From assembly GCF_029428875.1 (NCBI RefSeq), contig NZ_JAJSOO010000001.1, positions 7,215,371 to 7,279,370 of the forward strand: a stretch of 64,000 nucleotides of DNA. Reading direction: 5' to 3'. The stretch comes from Streptomyces sp. JH34 (GTDB lineage: Bacteria; Actinomycetota; Actinomycetes; Streptomycetales; Streptomycetaceae). The notes under the pieces were generated by a model, which worked only from the letters and a program-made list of their open reading frames with translations, was not told the origin of the DNA and did no database searches. This document shows, in pieces, positions 8,655 through 17,471 of this stretch (position 1 is the first letter of the stretch; every line of letters begins with the position of its first letter). The translations under genes and the position numbers were made by a program.

Positions 8655-10199
8655 ATGGTGCGCGACTATCTCATCATCGGGGCCGGACCGGCCGGACTTC
8701 AACTTGCCTCTCTGCTGGAACGCGACGGACGCGACTATGTCGTCCTGGAGCGGGGGAGTGGACCGGGGACGTTCTTCACCCGGTACCCCCGCCATCGGCA
8801 GCTGATATCGACCAACAAGGTGCACACGGGTTTCACGGACCCGGAACTCAACCTGCGCATGGACTGGAACTCGCTGCTCAGCGACGACCCGGAGCTGCTC
8901 TTCACCCGGTACAGCGAGCGCTACTTCCCACCGGCGGACGACCTGGTGCGCTACCTGGCCGACTTCGCGGCTCGTACCGGCGTGCGCGTCGAGTACGGGA
9001 CAGAGGTCGTGCGGGTCTCCCGTGCGGACGGCGTGTTCACGGTACTCGACGGCGGCGGGCGCTCCTGGCAGGCCAGGCGGCTCGTCATGGCGACCGGTGT
9101 CTCCCGGCTCCACGAGCCACCCGTCCCGGGCGTCGAACTCGCCGAGCGGTACGACGCCTTCGATCCCGACCCGGTGTCCTTCACCGATCAGCGGGTGCTG
9201 GTCATCGGCAAGGGGAACTCCGCCTTCGAAACCGCCGACAGCCTCGTCGAGAAGGCCGCGGTGATCCACGTCGTCGGACCGCACTCGATCAAACTCGCCT
9301 GGAAAACCCACTATCTCGGGCATCTGCGCGCGGTGAACAACAACTTCCTGGACACCTATCAGCTCAAGTCGCAGAACGCGGTGCTCGACGGCACCGTCGA
9401 GAGCATCGAGAAGTCAGGGAGCGGCGGCTTCCGGGTGATGCTCCGCTACGCGCGGACCACGGAACCGCTGCGCGAACTGCACTACGACCGGATCATCGTC
9501 TGCACCGGCTTCCGCTTCGACGCGTCCGTCTTCGACGAGACCTGCCGCCCCGCGCTCGTCATCAAGGACCGGTTTCCCGAGCAGACCTCGTCCTTCGAGT
9601 CGGTCAACGTACCGGACCTCTACTTCGCCGGCACCCTGATGCAGCAGCGGGACTTCAAGAAGTCCACCAACGGTTTCATCCACGGTTTCCGCTACGCGAC
9701 TCGCGCCCTGCACCGCATCCTGAGCGCTCGTCACCTCGATACCCCCTGGCCGGCCCGGACGCTCACCGCGACGCCGGAGGCGATCGCCGACGCCGTCATC
9801 GGCCGGGTCAACCGCTCGTCGGGCCTGTGGCAGCAGTTCGGGTTCCTCGGTGACGTGGTCGGCGTGGACGGTGACCTCGCCGTGTACCAGGAGGAGGTGC
9901 CGCTGGACTACGTGACCGACGGAAGCCTCGGCCCCGCCCCGCACCGGTTCGTCGTCGACCTGGAGTACGGACCCGAGCACGACCAGGTCGACCCGTTCGA
10001 CGTCGGCGTCCCGCGGGTCGTCGAGAACGATGTGGACCACGCCATGGACTCCACGTACCTCCATCCCGTCGTCCGGTACTACCGGGACGGAGTGCTCGCC
10101 GGGACCCATCACCTGGCGGAGAACCTGGAGAACGAATGGAATTTGGCGGAGGTCCACCGGCAGCCGCTCACCGCTTTCGTGAAGGAGTGCCTTGACTGA
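8655..10199 (+). CDS. FOXRED2-like FAD/NAD(P)H-dependent oxidoreductase, copy 1
   Basis: This 514-aa flavoprotein has the FAD dinucleotide motif GAGPAG at residues 9-14 and an NAD(P)H motif GKGNSA near residue 184. The segments GTFFTRYPRH, DWNSLLSDDPELLF and THYLGHLRAVNNNFLDTYQL recall, from memory, the eukaryotic flavoprotein FOXRED2/ERFAD more than classical Baeyer-Villiger or YUCCA monooxygenases. It probably oxidises or oxygenates a small molecule using NAD(P)H. The last 8 nt overlap the TTG start of the ligase gene, so the two form an operon. A clear paralogue lies at 15835-17409. Substrate unknown. Confidence 0.85.
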   Translation: MVRDYLIIGAGPAGLQLASLLERDGRDYVVLERGSGPGTFFTRYPRHRQLISTNKVHTGFTDPELNLRMDWNSLLSDDPELLFTRYSERYFPPADDLVRYLADFAARTGVRVEYGTEVVRVSRADGVFTVLDGGGRSWQARRLVMATGVSRLHEPPVPGVELAERYDAFDPDPVSFTDQRVLVIGKGNSAFETADSLVEKAAVIHVVGPHSIKLAWKTHYLGHLRAVNNNFLDTYQLKSQNAVLDGTVESIEKSGSGGFRVMLRYARTTEPLRELHYDRIIVCTGFRFDASVFDETCRPALVIKDRFPEQTSSFESVNVPDLYFAGTLMQQRDFKKSTNGFIHGFRYATRALHRILSARHLDTPWPARTLTATPEAIADAVIGRVNRSSGLWQQFGFLGDVVGVDGDLAVYQEEVPLDYVTDGSLGPAPHRFVVDLEYGPEHDQVDPFDVGVPRVVENDVDHAMDSTYLHPVVRYYRDGVLAGTHHLAENLENEWNLAEVHRQPLTAFVKECLD

Positions 10200-11640
10200 G
10201 CAGTTCCCCGGCGCCGTACTGGACATCCTCGACGCGGCAGGCGATCGGACGGTGTTCGAGCACGCCGGCCGGGAAGTCTCGGGAGCCGAGCTCCTCGGTA
10301 CGGTGAGGCGGGCGGTGAGCGGCCTGCGGCAGCACGGAGTCGGGCCCGGCGACGGCGTCGCCATGCTGCTGGGGACCGGCCCCGGGGAGTTCGCCGCGAT
10401 CATCGCCGCTCACGTCGTCGGCGCTCGTGTCGTCGGCGTGCGGCCCGGCCTGACCAGAGAGCAGCAGGAGCATCTCCTGCGGGGTGCCGGGGTGACGGTC
10501 GCCGACCGGTCCGACGTCGCCGGCGACAGGAAGGACGGGCTCGTCCTCGCGCTCGGTGATCTGCTGGCGTCGGCGGACGACGGTGTCCGGCCACGGGTTC
10601 TGGCCCGGCCCGGTGGCGTCGCCCGCCTCCTGCACACCAGCGGCAGCACCGGCTTTCCCAAGGCGTGCGCCCAGACCTACGCGGCGATGACCGCGTCGTG
10701 GGTACACCGGCCGGCCGCCTGGCCACCCGCCGTCCGCGAACTGGCCGGGCGCATGGACCGATTCCTGGTGTTCGGCACCCTGGCCAGCCAGGTGATGATG
10801 GAGTACGGCCTGCTGGCACTTGCCGCCGGCGGCACGCTCGTCACCGCCGACCCGTCGGACTTCCCCGCCGCCCTCGTCCGGCACCGGGCGACCGCGAGCG
10901 TCGTCACGGCTGCCCGGCTGACGAAACTCGTGGCCGCCCAGCGCGGGTCGCCGGTCGACCTCGACGGTCTGCGCGCCCTCATGGTGTCGGGATCACCGCT
11001 GGATCCGGGACGGCTGCGGGAGGCCGCCGAGGTGCTCGGCCCGGTCGTCTTCCACGGCTACGGACAGACCGAGACCGGCATGATCTCCATGGCCACCCCG
11101 GAGGAGCCCGCCGGCTCCCTCGGAGTACCGCCCGTCGAACTGGAGGTCCGCGACCCCTCGGGCCGCCCGGTGGCGCACGGCACCGACGGCGAACTCTTCG
11201 TCCGCACCCCGCCCCAGAGCTCCGGCTACTGGCAGGAACCCGCCCTCACGGCCGCGGTGTTCCGCGACGGATGGGTAGCCACTCGCGACCTCGGCCGCCT
11301 CGACGCTGCGGGGCGGCTGTGGCTCACAGGCCGGATCCGTGACGTGATCATTGTCAACGCCAACGTCCACTACGCCGGGCCCGTCGAACGGCTGCTCGCC
11401 GTCCATCCCTCCGTCGCCGAGGCGTACGTCGTCGCCGTGCCGGACGACAGTACGGGCGAAGCCGTCCATGCCTTCGTCGTGCCCGAGACCGGCCACACTC
11501 CTGACCTGGGAGAACTGCGCGCACTGGTGACGACGAGCCTGGGCGAGGCCTGCGCACCCACCCGGCTCACCCTCATCGACGAGGTACCGCTCACGGCCGC
11601 CGGGAAACCCGACAAACGACGTCTCGTGGGCGGGAGTTAG
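10192..11640 (+). CDS. Stand-alone acyl-adenylating enzyme (ANL superfamily)
   Basis: This 482-aa ANL-family enzyme starts at TTG inside the end of the flavoprotein gene. It carries the P-loop-like TSGSTGFPKA near residue 152, the GYGQTETG motif near residue 288, D-L-G-R-L plus GRIRDVIIVNAN in the hinge region, and the catalytic Lys of PLTAAGKPDKRR near the C terminus. Activity as an acyl-AMP or acyl-CoA ligase is therefore expected. No carrier protein, ketosynthase or condensation domain is nearby. Given the lyase in the cluster, an aryl or cinnamic-type acid is the likely substrate (inference). Confidence 0.85.
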   Translation: MTEQFPGAVLDILDAAGDRTVFEHAGREVSGAELLGTVRRAVSGLRQHGVGPGDGVAMLLGTGPGEFAAIIAAHVVGARVVGVRPGLTREQQEHLLRGAGVTVADRSDVAGDRKDGLVLALGDLLASADDGVRPRVLARPGGVARLLHTSGSTGFPKACAQTYAAMTASWVHRPAAWPPAVRELAGRMDRFLVFGTLASQVMMEYGLLALAAGGTLVTADPSDFPAALVRHRATASVVTAARLTKLVAAQRGSPVDLDGLRALMVSGSPLDPGRLREAAEVLGPVVFHGYGQTETGMISMATPEEPAGSLGVPPVELEVRDPSGRPVAHGTDGELFVRTPPQSSGYWQEPALTAAVFRDGWVATRDLGRLDAAGRLWLTGRIRDVIIVNANVHYAGPVERLLAVHPSVAEAYVVAVPDDSTGEAVHAFVVPETGHTPDLGELRALVTTSLGEACAPTRLTLIDEVPLTAAGKPDKRRLVGGS

Positions 11641-11659
11641 CGGCCTCTCTTCCGGATCC

Positions 11660-11695
11660 GTGCCCCGCTCGCGCGAGAACACGCGAGCGGGGCAC
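11660..11695. terminator. Bidirectional stem-loop terminator
   Basis: A perfect 14-bp inverted repeat (GTGCCCCGCTCGCG with its complement) flanks an 8-nt loop. It lies just after the ligase stop and before the end of the convergent MFS gene, so it can terminate both transcripts. Confidence 0.85.
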
Positions 11696-11779
11696 GGTCC
11701 GTTCAGGAAGTGCCGACCGGGGCGACACCGTGTGGCAGGGAGCCAGGCACGGTGCGTGCGCCGTCGTGGACACCGCTGC

Positions 11780-13363
11780 TCACGGCGCAGCGCCATCCTT
11801 GCGCGCCACAGGTGCCACCCTCGTCGTTCTCTCGGAGGGAACGAGATCGCTGCGCGCCAGATCGTCGAGTACGGCGTTCTGCCGGGTGGCATCCGCGGAG
11901 TGCAGGGCAGCCGCCCCCGGATTGCTCCCGCGCAGGGCGACGGCACCCCCGGCGACGGCCATCGGCACCGCGACCAGCACAGCGGCGGTGCGCATGCCTC
12001 CCGGCGCGGACAGGACCAGTGCGATGAGCGGCGGCCCGAAGGCTCCGCCGGACTTGCCGACCGCCGCTGCCCAGCCGCCCGCGGTCCCCCGGATGGCCAT
12101 GGGATAGATCTCGGCCGTGTAGGGACCGATCAGTGCGATGACACCGGCGGTTCCGGCGAACAGCAGGATCACCGCGGTGAGGAGGACCGGCCGGCTGCCG
12201 TCCAGCCCGACGGAGGCCAGGGTGAACAGCGCCGCGACGGTGAGGGCCGCGTAGACGACCATGGTGCCCTTCGCCGACCAGCGCATGTAGAGCCACGCGG
12301 CCACCACGCAGGTGGGGATGGACAACAGCGAGGAGATGAACAGCAGCGTGGCGGCGGACATGCCCCCCTCGTTCGAGGCCTCCAGTTGGGTGGGCAGGAA
12401 GGTGATGAAACCCCAGTAGACGAGGCCCCAGGCGAGCGCGTAACCGCTGACGACCAACGTCTTGGCTCTCTGGGGGTGTTTGAACAGGGTGGAGGCGGGG
12501 ACACGCACGGGCCGTGACTGCTGCGCCGTGAAGGCGGCCGATTCCGGAATCCACCTGTTCAGCGCGATCAGGATCAGGACCAGCGGGAGCTGGGCGAACC
12601 ACAGGACACGCCAGCCGGCCAGCGGGACGAGCACCGCGGCCAGTCCGGCGGCCGCCATGTAGCCGCCCGTGGTGGTGAGCCCGGCCTGGAGCACCATGAT
12701 GGCCGCGCGCCGTCCGGGTGGCAGGCTCTCAGTCATCAGGGCGTAGACGACGGGCAGCATGGCTCCCGCCGCCATGCCCATCAGGGCGCACATGACGAGG
12801 ATGCCGCCGAAGGTCGGCATGGCGCCGCACACCGTCGTACCGAGGAACAGAAGGGACGCGACGAGAATCGTGGCCCTGCGCCCGATTCGGTCCGCGGCCC
12901 GGCCCCCCACGAGTGATCCCAGTACTGTGCCGCTCAGTGCCACTGTGGGCAACCACGAGATCTCGGCGGCGCCGAGGTGGAACTCGGCGCGCATACCGGG
13001 CTGGATGAACGCCAGGGTGGCGGGTTTCATCTGGTCCACCATCAGCGCGAAGCTCAGAACGGCGATCAAGCCGTGGCGGCTCGTCCGGGGCGGGGGCGTC
13101 GGGGCCGGATCCGGGGGTGCGGCCGGATCCGCTCCGGGAGGCTGCACGACCGCGAACCCGGAGATCGCCACGCCCACCACGATGGCGACCATGGCGGCCC
13201 ACATCACGCCGGACGTGCCCATCATCGCCATGTGGAATCCCATGGACGCGGAATCGATGAACATCCACACGTGCTGGCCGACGCCCGCGCAGGTGAGGGC
13301 GACACCGGTCCAGAACACCAGAGGGCGGGGTATCAGGGACGCCGGTTGCGTGGGTGCGGTCAT
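11780..13363 (-). CDS. MFS transporter (aromatic-acid/sugar porter type)
   Basis: This 527-aa membrane protein starts at an ATG 40 nt after the P450 gene. The MFS signature loop GGRAADRIGRRATIL falls after helix 2 of the core. About 12 core helices are recognisable plus an N-terminal extension of two helices (residues 10-75) and a Pro-rich linker. The closest resemblance is to aromatic-acid porters of the PcaK/BenK type. As last gene of the leftward operon it probably exports the cluster product or imports its precursor. A hydrophilic tail of about 40 residues follows the last helix. Confidence 0.82.
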   Translation of the reverse strand: MTAPTQPASLIPRPLVFWTGVALTCAGVGQHVWMFIDSASMGFHMAMMGTSGVMWAAMVAIVVGVAISGFAVVQPPGADPAAPPDPAPTPPPRTSRHGLIAVLSFALMVDQMKPATLAFIQPGMRAEFHLGAAEISWLPTVALSGTVLGSLVGGRAADRIGRRATILVASLLFLGTTVCGAMPTFGGILVMCALMGMAAGAMLPVVYALMTESLPPGRRAAIMVLQAGLTTTGGYMAAAGLAAVLVPLAGWRVLWFAQLPLVLILIALNRWIPESAAFTAQQSRPVRVPASTLFKHPQRAKTLVVSGYALAWGLVYWGFITFLPTQLEASNEGGMSAATLLFISSLLSIPTCVVAAWLYMRWSAKGTMVVYAALTVAALFTLASVGLDGSRPVLLTAVILLFAGTAGVIALIGPYTAEIYPMAIRGTAGGWAAAVGKSGGAFGPPLIALVLSAPGGMRTAAVLVAVPMAVAGGAVALRGSNPGAAALHSADATRQNAVLDDLARSDLVPSERTTRVAPVARKDGAAP

Positions 13364-13403
13364 CTTCCCACCCCGCGGAAGAACCGACGCTGCTCCTCGG
13401 GAG

Positions 13404-14774
13404 TCATCCGTCCCCTCTCTCCGGGTGAGGGACCGGACAGCCTCCGGCCCGCTGCCCGTCGAAGTACCGTTCCGTCGGACGCAGTCTGCGGGCATGCAGG
13501 ACCATGAGCGTGCCGAGGACCAGCTGGCGTACACCCCGCGTGACGTCCTCCACCCCGTCCCGGAGCCGCACGAAGCTCCGCAGCGCGCTCAGGCGGCGAG
13601 GTCCGGGCAGCAGGCCGCGCGGTATCAGCAGGCAGGGCGCCCGGTGCGGAATGGAGCGGGTGTGCGAGACCGTCGAGTCCAGCCGGAACCGGCCCAGCAC
13701 CTCGCGGACCGCGGATCGCAGCACGAGCGGCGCCAGGCGCCAGGCCGGGCACGGGCGGTTCGCCGCTACGCCGTACGGGATGTGATGGACATCCCTGGCG
13801 GCCAGGTCCGCCCAGCGGTCCGGGTCGAACTCGTCGGGGCGTTCGTATCCGGTGGCGTGGTAGTCGGGATAGCTGAAACACACCACGGAACCGGCCGGCA
13901 GTACCGTCGTCGCGTCCAGAGGTATGTCGTCCGTGGTGATGCGATGGGCGATGCCGAAGAGTGGGTACAGGCGCATCGTCTCGTCGAGCACCTGCGTGAG
14001 GTACCGGTCGTCTTCCGCATCCGCGGCGAGGCGTTGCTGCACGTCCTGGTGGCGGGCGAGGGCGAGCAGGACGTGTGCGGTCGCCTCGGACAGCTGCACT
14101 ACGGCCGTGTTGAAGAACGTCCCTTGCAGGTAGTGCACCTGCTCCGGCAGTGAAAGGGAGGCCGGCAGCCGGTGCGGCACGTGACCGGCCGCGACACGGT
14201 CCCGCAGATAGGCCGTCAGCCGGGCCCGGCGTCGTGGATGGCGCAGACCGGTGCACTTCAGGGCGGTGATCACGTCATCGGCGTGAGCGGTGATCAGTTT
14301 CCGGGCCGCCGACGGGCACGGCTCCCGGAAGACCAGCTCGTAGCAGAACGCGGCCCACGCGGGCATCACCAGGTCCCGCAGCCGTACGAGGCTGACCCGC
14401 GTGTCCGGGAGTGTGTCCAGCGCAGAGGCGACGGCGTGGGCGGCTGACGCCATGAGATCTTCCGAGTTCCCGGCGAGGATGCGCCGCGTCGTCGCGGCCA
14501 CGTCCTGGTAGCGCTCGCCGGGCTCCAGGTGCTCCTGGTGCACCTCGGGCCCCGGCGCGAGCCAGTACCAGAACAGGTCGGACAGACCGGCCCCCTCGCT
14601 CCTGCCGTTCGCGGCGGGATGCGCGTAGACCCGCTCGAACACCTCAGGCCCGTGCGTGGCGTTGGGCAGGGTCACCGCCCGGTCTCCGTTGACCTTCTCG
14701 AAGATGCGCACGCGCAGCGCCACCACGGCGCGCGGAAGCAACCACGCGTCCGCACGCGTCCGGCTCCTCACCAT
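13404..14774 (-). CDS. Divergent cytochrome P450
   Basis: This 456-aa protein has the P450 K-helix motif (DETMRLYP, ExxR) and the haem-Cys region PYGVAANRPCPAWRLAP near residue 342. The usual FxxGxRxCxG is altered: Pro follows the Cys where Gly is expected. The I helix (GTFFNTAVVQLSEATAH) lacks the common AGxDT acid-alcohol pair. Tail length after the Cys (about 110 aa) is longer than usual. The start ATG overlaps the end of the oxidase gene by 7 nt; a GTG at 14771 is an alternative. An oxidative tailoring role is likely, but chemistry may be atypical. Confidence 0.8.
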   Translation of the reverse strand: MVRSRTRADAWLLPRAVVALRVRIFEKVNGDRAVTLPNATHGPEVFERVYAHPAANGRSEGAGLSDLFWYWLAPGPEVHQEHLEPGERYQDVAATTRRILAGNSEDLMASAAHAVASALDTLPDTRVSLVRLRDLVMPAWAAFCYELVFREPCPSAARKLITAHADDVITALKCTGLRHPRRRARLTAYLRDRVAAGHVPHRLPASLSLPEQVHYLQGTFFNTAVVQLSEATAHVLLALARHQDVQQRLAADAEDDRYLTQVLDETMRLYPLFGIAHRITTDDIPLDATTVLPAGSVVCFSYPDYHATGYERPDEFDPDRWADLAARDVHHIPYGVAANRPCPAWRLAPLVLRSAVREVLGRFRLDSTVSHTRSIPHRAPCLLIPRGLLPGPRRLSALRSFVRLRDGVEDVTRGVRQLVLGTLMVLHARRLRPTERYFDGQRAGGCPVPHPERGDG

Positions 14775-15838
14775 GTCCCACCCCTCCGTACGACCATGTC
14801 GGCCGTCAGATCGGCGTTGCGGCGACCACCGCACAGGGCGAGCGTGTGGTCGTACTCGTCGCGCAGTGTGGCGAGGACGCCCCGTGCTCCCGCCTCCCCG
14901 TCGACGGCGAGGCCCCAGACCACGGGGCGTCCGACGCCGACGGCGCTCGCGCCCAGTGCGAGCGCCACCGCGACGTCGCTGCCCCGGCGCACCCCGCCGT
15001 CGAGCAGGACGGGAACCCGGCCCGCGACCGCGTCCGTGATCGCGGGCAAGCAGTCCACGGCCGCCGGGACCGCGTCGCACTGGCGGCCCCCGTGGTTGGA
15101 GACGATCACCCCGGCCGCACCGTGCTCGACAGCCAGCCGTGCGTCGTCCGGATGCAGAACCCCTTTGACCAGTACGGGAAGCGAGGTGCCGCCCAAGGTC
15201 TCGGCGAAGTCCGGCCAGCGGACCGTCGGAGACATGGGGACGGCGGTCAGCGCGCCCGGTTCGGCACCGGGCAGGTCGCGCATGTTCTCCGCCGCGTATC
15301 CGGGCGGCAGGTCGGTGAAACCGTTGCGCAGGTCTCTGGTGTGCCGGCCGAACACCGGCGAGTCGACGGTGACCACCAAAGCCGTGCAGCCCGCGTCCTC
15401 GGCGCGCCGGACGAGGGCCGCGGTGACCTCCCTGCGGGGATGCAGATACATCTGGAACCACACAGCCGGGTCAGAGGCCGCTTCTCGCGCCGCGGCGACG
15501 ACGTCGAGGACCGCGGTGGTCGCGGCCGTCCCCGTCACCAGGACGGCGCCCTCGGCCGCGGCTGCACGGGCCGTGGCGCGCTCGCCGTCCCGGTGCACCA
15601 GCCGGTGGAAGGCGGTCGGTGCGACGAACACCGGGGCGGCCTGCCGGGCCCCCGGCAGATCGACGGCGGTGTCCCGCGCCTCGCTGCCGCTCAGCACCCT
15701 CGGCAGCAGCGCGTACCGGCCGAAGGCCCGCTCGTTGTCGGCGACGACACGCTCGTCGCCCGCGCCTCCCGCCACGTAGTCGTAGAAGACCGGATCCAGC
15801 ATCTCCCGTGCACTGTCGTGCAGTTCGCGGAGCGTCAC
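14768..15838 (-). CDS. FMN-dependent alpha-hydroxyacid oxidase/dehydrogenase
   Basis: This 356-aa protein is a TIM-barrel member of the glycolate/lactate/mandelate oxidase family. The catalytic His-Arg segment VSNHGGRQ is near residue 243 and the FMN-phosphate-binding segment LLDGGVRRGSDV near residue 280. YDYVAGGAGDE at the N terminus carries the conserved first Tyr. It oxidises an alpha-hydroxy acid to a keto acid. The GTG start overlaps the stop of the second flavoprotein by GTGA, so it belongs to the leftward operon. A hydroxymandelate-like aromatic substrate would fit the cluster (inference). Confidence 0.88.
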   Translation of the reverse strand: MTLRELHDSAREMLDPVFYDYVAGGAGDERVVADNERAFGRYALLPRVLSGSEARDTAVDLPGARQAAPVFVAPTAFHRLVHRDGERATARAAAAEGAVLVTGTAATTAVLDVVAAAREAASDPAVWFQMYLHPRREVTAALVRRAEDAGCTALVVTVDSPVFGRHTRDLRNGFTDLPPGYAAENMRDLPGAEPGALTAVPMSPTVRWPDFAETLGGTSLPVLVKGVLHPDDARLAVEHGAAGVIVSNHGGRQCDAVPAAVDCLPAITDAVAGRVPVLLDGGVRRGSDVAVALALGASAVGVGRPVVWGLAVDGEAGARGVLATLRDEYDHTLALCGGRRNADLTADMVVRRGGTW

Positions 15839-17409
15839 GGCGCCACCGGGGCGGCCGGGCTGCGGTGCGCGGTGAGGAAGGCGTCCAGCGGGGCCCGGTG
15901 GAAGAGCTCGCTGTCCCACTCGTTCTCGAGGTTCTCGGTGAGGTGGTGCTCGGCGACGAGTCCGCCGTCCCGGTACCAGCGGACGACCGGATGCAGATAG
16001 CGGCCGTCCAGGCCGGACACGTCCTGCTGGGACTTGCGGCCCGCGGAGACGTCGAAGGGGTCCACCCGGTCGTGGTCCTCCCCGTACTCCAGAGTGACCA
16101 CGGCGTATGCGGCCACCTCACCGAAGTCACCGGCGCGCACGGCACCCGGCACGTGAGCGACCGGAACCTCCTCGGCGTAGCGCAGAGTGCCGTCGGGGGC
16201 GAGCAGCAGCAGGTCGCCGAGGACGGCGAACTGCTGCCACAGAGCGGAGGACCGGTTGACGCGGCTGATCACCGCGTCGACGGCCCGCTCCGTGGCGTCC
16301 CCCAGCGCCGTCGTCGGCCAGGACACGCCGTCGTGGCGCTGCCGCAGGCCCCGGTGCAGCGCACGCACCGCATAGCGGAAGCCGTGGATGAAGCCGGTCG
16401 TTGCCTTCCCGAAGTCACGGCCCTGCATCAGCGTCCCCGCGAAGTACAGGTCGGGTACGTTGACCGATTCGCCGAGAGGCGTCAACGCCGGGAAACGGTC
16501 GCCGATGATCAGGTCCGGTGCGCAGGTGTGGTCGAAGATCGAGCTGTCGAACCGGAAGCCGGTGGCGACGATCACCCGGTCGTAGCGGAGTTCCTTGACC
16601 ACTTCGTCGACCCGCTCGAAGGCGACCGGCACGTGGAAACCGTCCCGTTCGCGCCTGATGGCGAGCACCCTGCCGTCGAGAAGAGCGTTCTGCGACTTGA
16701 GTTGGTAGCTGTCCAGAAAGTTGTTGTAGACCGCGCGCAGGTGTCCCACATAGTGCGTCCGCCAAGCCATCTTCAGCGAGCCCGAGCCGACGACGTGAAT
16801 GACCGCCGCGGTCTCCATCAGGTTCTCGGCCGTCTCGAAGGCGGAGTTGCCACGGCCGATGATGAGCACCCGCTGGTCGGTGAACGACTTCGGATCGGTG
16901 TCGATCGTGTCGTAGCGTTCGGCCAGTTCGACGCCCGGGACCGCAGGCAGGTTCGGTACCGGCACTCCGGTGGCGACCACCAGATGCCGTGCACGCCACG
17001 TCTTCCCGGTGTGGTCGGTGACGGTGAATCCCGCCGCGTCCCGTGAGACCTTCTCGACGGCGGTGTCGTACCGCACACGCGCCCCGGTCCGTGAGGCGAA
17101 GTCCGACAGATAGCGCACCAGGTCGTCGGCCGGCGGGAAGTAACGCGGACTGTACCGGGTGAACAGGAGTTCCGGGTCGTCGCTCAGCAGGGAGTTCCAG
17201 TCCATCCGCAGCCGCAGCTCCGGATCGTCGTAACCCGTGTGTACTTTGTTGTTCGAGATCAGATAGCGGTGTCGGGGGTACCGCGTGAAGAACGTCCCCG
17301 GACCACTGCCGCGCTCCAGAACGACGTAGTCCGCGCCGTCCCGCTCGAACAAGGCGGCCAGCTGCAGCCCGGCGGGCCCCGCACCGATGATCAGGTAGTC
17401 ATGGGTCAT
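15835..17409 (-). CDS. FOXRED2-like FAD/NAD(P)H-dependent oxidoreductase, copy 2
   Basis: This 524-aa paralogue of the product at 8655-10199 is collinear with it over its whole length: GAGPAG at residues 9-14, GRGNSAFETAEN near residue 184, THYVGHLRAVYNNFLDSYQL near residue 220. I chose the ATG at 17409 (MTHDYLIIGAG) rather than the longer frame because it matches copy 1 and keeps the same 24-nt distance to the operator. It is first gene of a coupled operon with the hydroxyacid oxidase, P450 and MFS genes. The two copies may act on successive intermediates or form a heteromer. Confidence 0.86.
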   Translation of the reverse strand: MTHDYLIIGAGPAGLQLAALFERDGADYVVLERGSGPGTFFTRYPRHRYLISNNKVHTGYDDPELRLRMDWNSLLSDDPELLFTRYSPRYFPPADDLVRYLSDFASRTGARVRYDTAVEKVSRDAAGFTVTDHTGKTWRARHLVVATGVPVPNLPAVPGVELAERYDTIDTDPKSFTDQRVLIIGRGNSAFETAENLMETAAVIHVVGSGSLKMAWRTHYVGHLRAVYNNFLDSYQLKSQNALLDGRVLAIRRERDGFHVPVAFERVDEVVKELRYDRVIVATGFRFDSSIFDHTCAPDLIIGDRFPALTPLGESVNVPDLYFAGTLMQGRDFGKATTGFIHGFRYAVRALHRGLRQRHDGVSWPTTALGDATERAVDAVISRVNRSSALWQQFAVLGDLLLLAPDGTLRYAEEVPVAHVPGAVRAGDFGEVAAYAVVTLEYGEDHDRVDPFDVSAGRKSQQDVSGLDGRYLHPVVRWYRDGGLVAEHHLTENLENEWDSELFHRAPLDAFLTAHRSPAAPVAP

Positions 17410-17433
17410 TCCCCGGAAGCTAGTCACCGAGTT

Positions 17434-17447
17434 TCAGAGCGCTCTGA
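17434..17447. promoter_or_regulatory. 14-bp palindromic operator (LacI-family type), right copy
   Basis: A perfect copy of TCAGAGCGCTCTGA lies between the divergent second flavoprotein gene (24 nt away) and the ammonia-lyase gene (24 nt before the GTG). One site can therefore control both directions. No LacI-family gene is in this window. Confidence 0.82.
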
Positions 17448-17471
17448 GATTCCCCGCCTACGTTTCGCAAC

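Noticed and set aside
8655..10199. Baeyer-Villiger monooxygenase or YUCCA-type FMO
   Set aside because: The Baeyer-Villiger fingerprint FxGxxxHxxxW is not seen; sequence blocks fit FOXRED2-like flavoproteins better.
13404..15461. A 685-aa minus-strand frame covering P450 and more
   Set aside because: The part upstream of 14774 is the oxidase gene read in another frame; the P450 starts at ATG 14774 or GTG 14771.
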